The position numbers and the translations under genes were made by a program. The notes below the pieces were generated by a model that saw nothing but the letters and a program-made list of their open reading frames with translations, was not told where the DNA came from and searched no databases. A stretch of DNA of 27,097 bases from DAOUCV01 sp034432095 (GTDB lineage: Bacteria; Chloroflexota; Dehalococcoidia; Dehalococcoidales; UBA2162): positions 1 to 27,097 of the forward strand of contig DAOUCV010000004.1 of assembly GCA_034432095.1 (NCBI GenBank). The letters are read 5' to 3'. Below, in pieces: positions 22,009 through 27,097 of the stretch; within the stretch, counting starts at the first letter, position 1; each line of letters opens with the position of its first letter.

Positions 22009-23253
22009 CTATATGACCCCGGCCTGCTTTAATATAAGGAGCTTCTCCTTTGAGATGCCTAACTCCTTCTCGTAGATTTCTTCATTGTGCTCGCCGATAA
22101 GTGGGGCACGGCGTGATATCCTGGGGGGCGCCTCTGAGGCATTGGCGAAGGCTCCGGGATAGGTGATAGAGGTGCCCAGTTCTGGATGCTCCACCTCCAC
22201 CCAGAACTTTCTCGCCGCAAGTTGAGGGCTATCCAGCGTATCGGCATGGGTGGCGACGGGATAAAGCTGGACACCGTGCTTTAGAGCTCCCTCGAAGAGC
22301 TCGGCTTTAGTGTGTGACATGAAAAACTTGGCGGTTGGGGCTTCGATGCGCTCAATCTCCTCCTGGGTTGTGCCAAAACCAAACTTGCTCCAATCAAAAT
22401 TCTTCAAAAAATCGTCTGCCATGCCTTCGCTTTCCATCCACTTGACCAGCGGTACATTAGTCCGCACAGACATCCCCCCGCCCCAGAAAAACCAGGAGAC
22501 GTAGCCGTCCTTACAGGGCCATAGTTGCGTCAGGCGGGGCCTGAGACTGCCCTCTCCTCCCCGTTTCTGAATTATTTTCTGCATGTCCCAGGGGGCGGTA
22601 ATATGCTCCGTGCATTGAACAACCGCTTCCTGGATGGAGACATCAACCTGCTGTCCCTTGCCTGTAGTCCAGCGATGGTAGAGAGCCGTCAGCGCTCCCT
22701 GGGCGCCGTCGGCTCCGGCATTGAGGTATGCCTGCGAATGATGGCTGAAATGGATAGGAGGGCGGTCAGGGTCGCCATAGGGTGCCATCTCGCCGCCCAT
22801 TGCCCAGGCTACAATATCAGAAGTCTTCCAGTCCTTGTACGGGCCCGTTTGTCCAAAAGGAGTGATGGAGACCATGATTACACCAGGGTTAATCTTCTCT
22901 AAGGCTGAGTATCCCAAGCCGAGCCTGTCCATGTACCCCGGGGGGAAGGACTCGATGACAAAGTCAGCGGTCTCTACCAGCTTCTTGAAGATTTCCTGTC
23001 CATCGGCTGTCTCGATATTGAGGGTTATGCCCCTCTTGCTGGTATTAAGAGCGAACCAGAAAAGGCTCTTTTCCGGGTGAGGCTCGTCGTGATAAAAGGG
23101 ACCTATGTTCCGAGCAGGGTCGCCACCGGGTCTCTCAATCTTAATAACATCAGCGCCCAGGTCTCCCAGTATCTTACCGCACAGGAGGCCCTTCTCATCA
23201 GTCAGGTCTAAAGCTCGATATGGACTGAGCATACCTTCAATCTTCTCTTCCAT
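22009..23253 (-). CDS. Family III CoA-transferase (CaiB/BaiF type), copy 2
   Basis: A 414-residue family III CoA-transferase. It has YRALDLTDEKGLLCGKILGDLGADVIKIERPGG-type N-terminal features; the start LLCGKILGDLGADV (about residues 23-36) replaces the more common form of this region. The catalytic Asp is D204 in GKGQQVDVS. SITPFGQTGPYKDW (129-142) is a family hallmark. ATG 23253 has AGAGGA before it. The sequence is well diverged from its downstream neighbour, so this is not a recent duplication. Context with a dehydrogenase, an SDR and a selenoprotein suggests activation of an organic acid as its CoA ester, by inference. Confidence 0.9.
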   Translation of the reverse strand: MEEKIEGMLSPYRALDLTDEKGLLCGKILGDLGADVIKIERPGGDPARNIGPFYHDEPHPEKSLFWFALNTSKRGITLNIETADGQEIFKKLVETADFVIESFPPGYMDRLGLGYSALEKINPGVIMVSITPFGQTGPYKDWKTSDIVAWAMGGEMAPYGDPDRPPIHFSHHSQAYLNAGADGAQGALTALYHRWTTGKGQQVDVSIQEAVVQCTEHITAPWDMQKIIQKRGGEGSLRPRLTQLWPCKDGYVSWFFWGGGMSVRTNVPLVKWMESEGMADDFLKNFDWSKFGFGTTQEEIERIEAPTAKFFMSHTKAELFEGALKHGVQLYPVATHADTLDSPQLAARKFWVEVEHPELGTSITYPGAFANASEAPPRISRRAPLIGEHNEEIYEKELGISKEKLLILKQAGVI

Positions 23254-23355
23254 ACTTAGTCCTCTCTTAAGCAGTAAATGCTGGGGGTGGCAATCGGCTG
23301 AGCCAAATTAGTCTATACTGGCTATCATATCTGGCGAAGGAGTCAGTAGGTCACG

Positions 23356-25023
23356 CTAGTACCTGGCATATGTAGGTGCTATGTTTTTGTACTTCGCCAC
23401 CAGCTTCCCCCAGTTTTTGGGTAGCTCTATGTTCTTGGTCACAAAATCATTCCCGAAGCCGCCCATGCCCCTACCGCCGGCGCTCGTTAGGACTCCCATA
23501 AAGGCACCCGGGCCACCAGCAACGACAATAATCATGCTGTCTGGGTCGGGCTTCATCGATGGCGGTGCTTGTTGCAGGGGTGTTCGCTGACCGCTCGGAG
23601 GAGGCGCGCTGGAGAGCGAGGGGGGAATCAAATGCTCAGCAATGTACTCCTTTACTTTCCGCTTCGTCCAGCCTTCACTGAAGAGGGTCTTGGCGTGTGA
23701 CGGAATGAGTAGATATGAAGCCATTCCGCCTCCCCGAAGGTTAACTAAAGCATTTAGGATTCCGTTGGCGTCGGTTGTGCCGGGAATTGACTGGAAGAAG
23801 GTGTTGGGAAAGAAAACGGTAAGGGTGCTATCTTCTTTCTTGAAGCCACGTTCAACATGAAGGGGTTCCCAGGGGCTTTCTTCTTCGTACTCGCCGATTA
23901 CCAGGGTGTACTTCCCTGGGTTGCCGAGCACCCCCATGTCTTCAACAGCTTTCCTTGCGCCACCAATGTTCTTTATGATGAGTGACATAGCTCGACCAAT
24001 AGCGGCATTGGCCATGTCTCCCGGGCTGAGGGCACCTGAGCCGCAGTTGACCCGAATATCATTGCGTATCGGGCCATTTATTATCCAGAAGGGTGCCCAC
24101 GAGCCAGTGCTGACTTCAAACGTGTCGAACCTGGTTTTCGGGTCCATTACTGCTTGCGCTGCGGTTATCAATACGGGCATATAGGTAGGCAGTGCCCCAG
24201 CCATAACGGCATTGATAGCAATCTTCTCTACCGTAGCCTTCCCCATCCGGGGTATAATCTTGGTCACCACGTGTTCAGCGGGCAGGTCTGTCCCGGTCAG
24301 CATTTCGGCTACCGCTTCCTCGGTTGGCGGTATTATTGGCAGGCCATCAGTCCATCCCCTCTGATAGAAGAACCGGTTTACCTCTTCGAGGTTGCCTTTG
24401 AAAATGATTCTCGCAGGTCTCTCCGCCTTCATTGGTTTTGGGGATTTCTCTTCGGCGGTCAGCGGCTTGGTCAACGCAGTAATAATCTCATCTATGGCAG
24501 CACTAATCCCGGCTTCAATTTGCTCCTGAATGTTGCTCTCACAGGGAACGGTTTCGGGAACAACTCGTAGTCCGGGCATCCCCTTGCCTGACGCGGCTGA
24601 CTCGGCATCTGCGGCAAAACCATGGTTGGTCAAAACTACTACTGGTGTACCGAAATCTTCTATAGCGACGGCATTGTACACAAGGTACTTCGTGCAGGCC
24701 CCTCAGTCGCCCACAGCGGCGACGACGGTATCAACACTCTTTGCCCACTCTTCGAATCTTGCCCTGTTCTCTGTCTCGGTCTCCAGGACATTCGCCGCAG
24801 TGGAGTCAAACCAGCTAAACTCGGCGGTGGGGAACCTCTCCTTCAATTTGCTTTCCACCACTGTCAGGATTGGTCTGGCGGCTCTTTTGAAATTGCGGAA
24901 GAGACCAATCCTCTTACCCGCCAGGTCAGTTACCCGGGGAGAGATACCTCTTAGCGGTATCGGGTCGACCTCAGCCCATGGGCTAAGAACCTCGTATTGA
25001 CCATTAGACTTATGATTAGTCAT
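23356..25023 (-). CDS. UGSC-type selenoprotein with in-frame TGA (selenocysteine) and C-terminal domain
   Basis: Two adjacent frames, 25023-24703 and 24681-23356, are in the same phase and are separated only by TGA at 24703-24705. Read through, they give one 555-residue protein with the motif V-G-D-U-G-A-C-T (U at residue 107, Cys at 110). This is the redox motif of the family annotated as UGSC (seleno)protein, here UGAC. Before it lies a segment beginning KRIGLFRNFKRAARPILTVV; after it come YNAVAIEDFGTPVVVLTNHGF and a second domain (FYQRGWTDGLPIIPPTEEAV onward). ATG 25023 has AGGGGGA upstream. The function is unknown; U-x-x-C suggests thiol or disulfide chemistry. The alternative is a nonsense mutation. 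Selenocysteine machinery must be elsewhere. Confidence 0.82.
24677..24696 (-). promoter_or_regulatory. Candidate bacterial SECIS hairpin
   Basis: In the message, starting seven bases after the UGA, UGCACGA pairs with UUGUGUA (seven pairs, two of them G-U), closing the six-base loop AGUACC. The loop has G at its second position, as in many bacterial SECIS elements. The UGA-to-loop distance of 13 bases is a little shorter than the usual range. Bacterial SECIS elements are variable, so this supports but does not prove selenocysteine insertion. Confidence 0.4.
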
Positions 25024-25121
25024 TAAATAAATCCCCCTATTTAACTCTAAAGATTATTTTATTCACAAAATGCCAGTTCAAGATACCAGAGTTGCTCCTT
25101 GATTTTTTGCTTGTTTCTGGT

Positions 25122-25943
25122 TTAGCGAGGCTGCTTTCGCTTGGCGACGAACTCTTTTCTAACCTTTATATAGCTTTCCCAGTCGCCTATGGCTAGTGAT
25201 GTCCCGCCCTCGACGTCTATGCTGATACCGGTGATTGTCCTTGAACGTTCCGATGCCAGAAAGAGAGCCACTTCGGCTATGTCCTCGGACATGGTGACCC
25301 GCCGTATCGGGATTCTCTGCGCCATAGCCTCAAGCTGCTCCGGCGGTGTCGGTCGGTATGATGAGACGACGCCAGCCGGGCAGATAGCATTGACATTGAT
25401 ATGGTATGGCCCGAGTTCCCAGGCGAGCTGGCGGGTCAATCCCAGCACCCCCGCCTTCCCGGCGGTGTATGAAGCACCAGTCATGGCAGTGATTTTCTTT
25501 CCTGCCATGGAGGCAATGGTGATAATCTTACCTCCCCCCCGGCTCTTCATGGTGGGAATTACTGCCTTGGCACAGAAGAAGGGGGCATCCAGATTTCTGG
25601 CCAGGACTTCGTGCCATTCTTCAGCCGTCATGTCTTCTACCAGTATCGGCAGGCCATGCCCAACATTATTTACCAGGATGTCGATGCCTCCCCACTCCTT
25701 GATTATCCGCTCCACCATCTGGTTGACCTCTGCCTCCTTAGAGACATCAGCGATAACCGCCATTGCCCGGCGTCCCATAGCTCTTATCTCGGCGGCTGTA
25801 CTCTCTGCCAACTCCTTGTTGATGTCATTTACGGCTACGTCAGCTCCCTCTCGGGCAAAACACAGAGCAATGCCCTTGCCCATTCCGCCGGGTCCGCCAC
25901 CCCCCGCTCCGGTAACCAGTGCGATTTTACCTTCCAGTTCCAT
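25122..25943 (-). CDS. Short-chain dehydrogenase/reductase (SDR)
   Basis: A 273-residue classical SDR. The N-terminal cofactor loop reads TGAGGGGPGGMGKGIA (11-26), a glycine-rich, lengthened form of TGxxxGxG. NNVGHG (92-97) is the NNAG position. The catalytic residues are S145, Y159 and K163 (YTAGK). D40 after the second strand (VAVND) favours NAD(H) over NADP(H). It should oxidise or reduce a secondary alcohol or a beta-hydroxyacyl group. The ribosome site is AAGGAGGG. It lies 98 bases upstream of the selenoprotein gene and 78 bases downstream of the next gene, all on the same strand. The substrate is unknown. Confidence 0.88.
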   Translation of the reverse strand: MELEGKIALVTGAGGGGPGGMGKGIALCFAREGADVAVNDINKELAESTAAEIRAMGRRAMAVIADVSKEAEVNQMVERIIKEWGGIDILVNNVGHGLPILVEDMTAEEWHEVLARNLDAPFFCAKAVIPTMKSRGGGKIITIASMAGKKITAMTGASYTAGKAGVLGLTRQLAWELGPYHINVNAICPAGVVSSYRPTPPEQLEAMAQRIPIRRVTMSEDIAEVALFLASERSRTITGISIDVEGGTSLAIGDWESYIKVRKEFVAKRKQPR

Positions 25944-26021
25944 ATTTAGCCCTCCTTTTTCTCTTTGTCAGGAAAACACTCCCCACTTGCCCGATGGTAC
26001 CTGTGGCCGTAATCAAGGCGT

Positions 26022-26894
26022 CTAGCGCCTCATTGCTTTGGTATAGGCGTCGTACTCTACAGCCTCGTCCAGCTCATTCATAAACTTAGCCACGGGTATG
26101 CTTGCTCCCACCTGTTCAGCCAGTTCTCTCGCCAGAACCAGGTCTTTATTAACGAATTTCGGCGGAGGAGTTTTGGCATCGGGAGGCGGCGGTGGAGGAG
26201 CCATTCTCCTTCCCGACGCCAGGATATTGAGCATGCTGCGTCCCATCCAGCTGTCACCGGTGCCCTCTTTCATTATTTCTAACATCATCTTCATATCAAG
26301 ACCGGCTTTTAGCCCCATGTTCAAACACTCGTGAACAACGGTACCGATATTGAATGCCGCCATATTATTGACCAGCTTGTAGGCCTGCCCGTTTCCAATT
26401 TTACCGGCACGGAATATCTTCCTGCCCATCGCTTCGAAAATGGGCCAGCACTTCTCGATGGCGTCATCATCACCGCTGACCATCAGGGTGAACTGTCCTA
26501 TCTCATTTGTAGGTAGATTCTTGGTCACGCCAACGTCAATCACCCGAACCCCCCTCTTTTTAGCTTTAGCATACAGGTCGCGGGGGTAATTCGGGCCGAT
26601 TGTGCTGGAGAGGATAATGATGCTCCCCTCCCTTACACCTTCCCAGACGCCGTCTTTGCCAAAGATAACCTCGTCTGTCTGGGGGATATCGCGGACCATG
26701 CTGATAACGGCGTCACTGACTTCAGCCACTTCGCGGCAGGAGCTGGCGGCCTTTGCACCGGCGGCCACTATTTCATCAACGGCCTTTTTATTCAGGTCAT
26801 AGGCCGTCAGGGGAATGCCTGCTTTCAGGATGCTCTTTGCCATCACCATACCGATATTCCCCACGCCGATAAAACCCGCTTTGATAGAACTCAT
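26022..26894 (-). CDS. Beta-hydroxyacid dehydrogenase-like NAD-binding protein
   Basis: A 290-residue member of the 6-phosphogluconate/3-hydroxyisobutyrate dehydrogenase superfamily. The N-terminal Rossmann motif is GFIGVGNIGMVMAKSILKAG (7-26), and the catalytic Lys is K173 in AYKLVNNM. The C-terminal helical half includes KDLVLARELAEQVGASIPVA. The substrate loop that normally reads APVSGG is VGVTKN (residues 121-126), so the substrate probably differs from hydroxyisobutyrate or tartronate semialdehyde. A run of six Pro (233-238) and a second PPP form a loop insertion. ATG 26894 has AGGAGGG upstream. It is the first gene of the cluster. Confidence 0.85.
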   Translation of the reverse strand: MSSIKAGFIGVGNIGMVMAKSILKAGIPLTAYDLNKKAVDEIVAAGAKAASSCREVAEVSDAVISMVRDIPQTDEVIFGKDGVWEGVREGSIIILSSTIGPNYPRDLYAKAKKRGVRVIDVGVTKNLPTNEIGQFTLMVSGDDDAIEKCWPIFEAMGRKIFRAGKIGNGQAYKLVNNMAAFNIGTVVHECLNMGLKAGLDMKMMLEIMKEGTGDSWMGRSMLNILASGRRMAPPPPPPDAKTPPPKFVNKDLVLARELAEQVGASIPVAKFMNELDEAVEYDAYTKAMRR

Positions 26895-26921
26895 CGTTAA
26901 AACCCTCCTATGTGGAAGTAT

Positions 26922-26951
26922 ATTTTGAAGCTACCGTGGTGGATTTGTCAA
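26922..26951 (-). promoter_or_regulatory. Candidate promoter of the selenoprotein/CoA-transferase cluster
   Basis: On the minus strand TTGACA (26951-26946) and CAAAAT (26927-26922) are 18 bases apart, upstream of the first gene of the cluster. The -35 is a perfect consensus match, and the -10 is weak. The insertion-element end begins about 25 bases further upstream. Confidence 0.4.
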
Positions 26952-26974
26952 GAGCGGTTAATTCACTTCTTACT

Positions 26975-27097
26975 AATTTTTCAAAATTAGACTGTTAATG
27001 GTTCAAAACTGGACTGGGATATTACATCCTTCTGAAAAAAAGGAGGATGTATGGACCAGATCCACAAGAGGTTCACTGCCGAACAGGTGAAAGTTTT
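26975..27097 (+). mobile_element. Left end of an insertion sequence (partial)
   Basis: Blocks at 26975-26995 and 27004-27015 are the reverse complement of those at 86-106 and 55-66, with one mismatch in each. They precede a transposase start at 27051. This identifies them as terminal and subterminal repeats of one IS type. The element continues past the window. Confidence 0.65.
27051..27097 (+). CDS. N-terminus of IS transposase (partial)
   Basis: ATG 27051 follows AGGAGG (27041-27046) at a normal distance and begins MDQIHKRFTAEQVKV, running open to the window edge. The opening resembles the N-terminal helix-turn-helix region of IS transposases, and it lies directly inside the terminal repeats. 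Too little is visible to name the family. Confidence 0.6.
   Translation, partial: MDQIHKRFTAEQVKV

Noticed and set aside
23356..24681. Separate gene starting at GTG 24681
   Set aside because: No ribosome site precedes it, and the reading frame continues upstream through TGA into conserved sequence, so read-through as a selenoprotein explains it better.
25189..26025. Long (278-codon) plus-strand frame opposite the SDR gene
   Set aside because: It is a mirror of the well-supported SDR gene on the minus strand; its protein shows no domain and is rich in Ser/Pro/Met as expected for antisense translation.
1..27097. CRISPR arrays, rRNA genes, known riboswitches
   Set aside because: No regularly spaced repeats, rRNA-like sequence or conserved riboswitch core was seen on either strand.

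Overview
The window is bacterial chromosomal DNA of moderate G+C content with densely packed genes. The gene set (TTAACA-type Pho boxes, a quinone-linked formate dehydrogenase module, bacterial CetZ-like tubulins, family III CoA-transferases, and a probable selenoprotein) would fit an anaerobic, environmental member of the Chloroflexota such as Dehalococcoidia. That placement is inference from gene content; no rRNA or other firm phylogenetic marker is present.

Layout. (1) 1-106: right end of an insertion sequence. (2) 525-7305, minus strand: a complete phosphate-starvation module, phoB-phoR then pstS-pstC-pstA-pstB-phoU. A textbook four-repeat Pho box lies in front of pstS. (3) 7747-10433, minus strand: a NarL/LuxR-type response regulator followed by its multidomain histidine kinase. 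Across a shared intergenic region with an 8-bp palindrome lie three small single-helix membrane proteins on the plus strand, two of them a recent tandem duplication. (4) 11481-13931, plus strand: the iron-sulfur (beta) and cytochrome b (gamma) subunits of a formate dehydrogenase-type complex without a catalytic subunit, followed by a CtaB-like prenyltransferase. (5) 14071-17053, minus strand: an apparent operon of two divergent CetZ/tubulin-family GTPases, a two-helix membrane protein and a winged-helix protein. (6) 17349-19218: a transposase with an altered catalytic Asp, a coiled-coil/winged-helix protein and a decayed membrane-protein fragment. (7) 19282-20265: a P1/S1 nuclease- or phospholipase C-like metalloenzyme, then a tRNA-Pro(GGG). 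(8) 20797-26894, minus strand: a five-gene cluster encoding a beta-hydroxyacid dehydrogenase-like protein, an SDR, a UGSC-type selenoprotein read through an in-frame TGA, and two family III CoA-transferases. (9) 26975-27097: left end of an insertion sequence whose terminal repeats match those at the window start.

The two strongest leads are the selenoprotein, which routine gene calling would split into two ORFs, together with its CoA-transferase/dehydrogenase operon, and the paired CetZ-like GTPases with their membrane and DNA-binding partners. The first suggests an uncharacterised catabolic pathway. The second suggests a prokaryotic cytoskeletal or membrane-associated system. The phosphate module is conventional but shows clear regulatory sites. 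No CRISPR array, rRNA or recognised riboswitch was seen.
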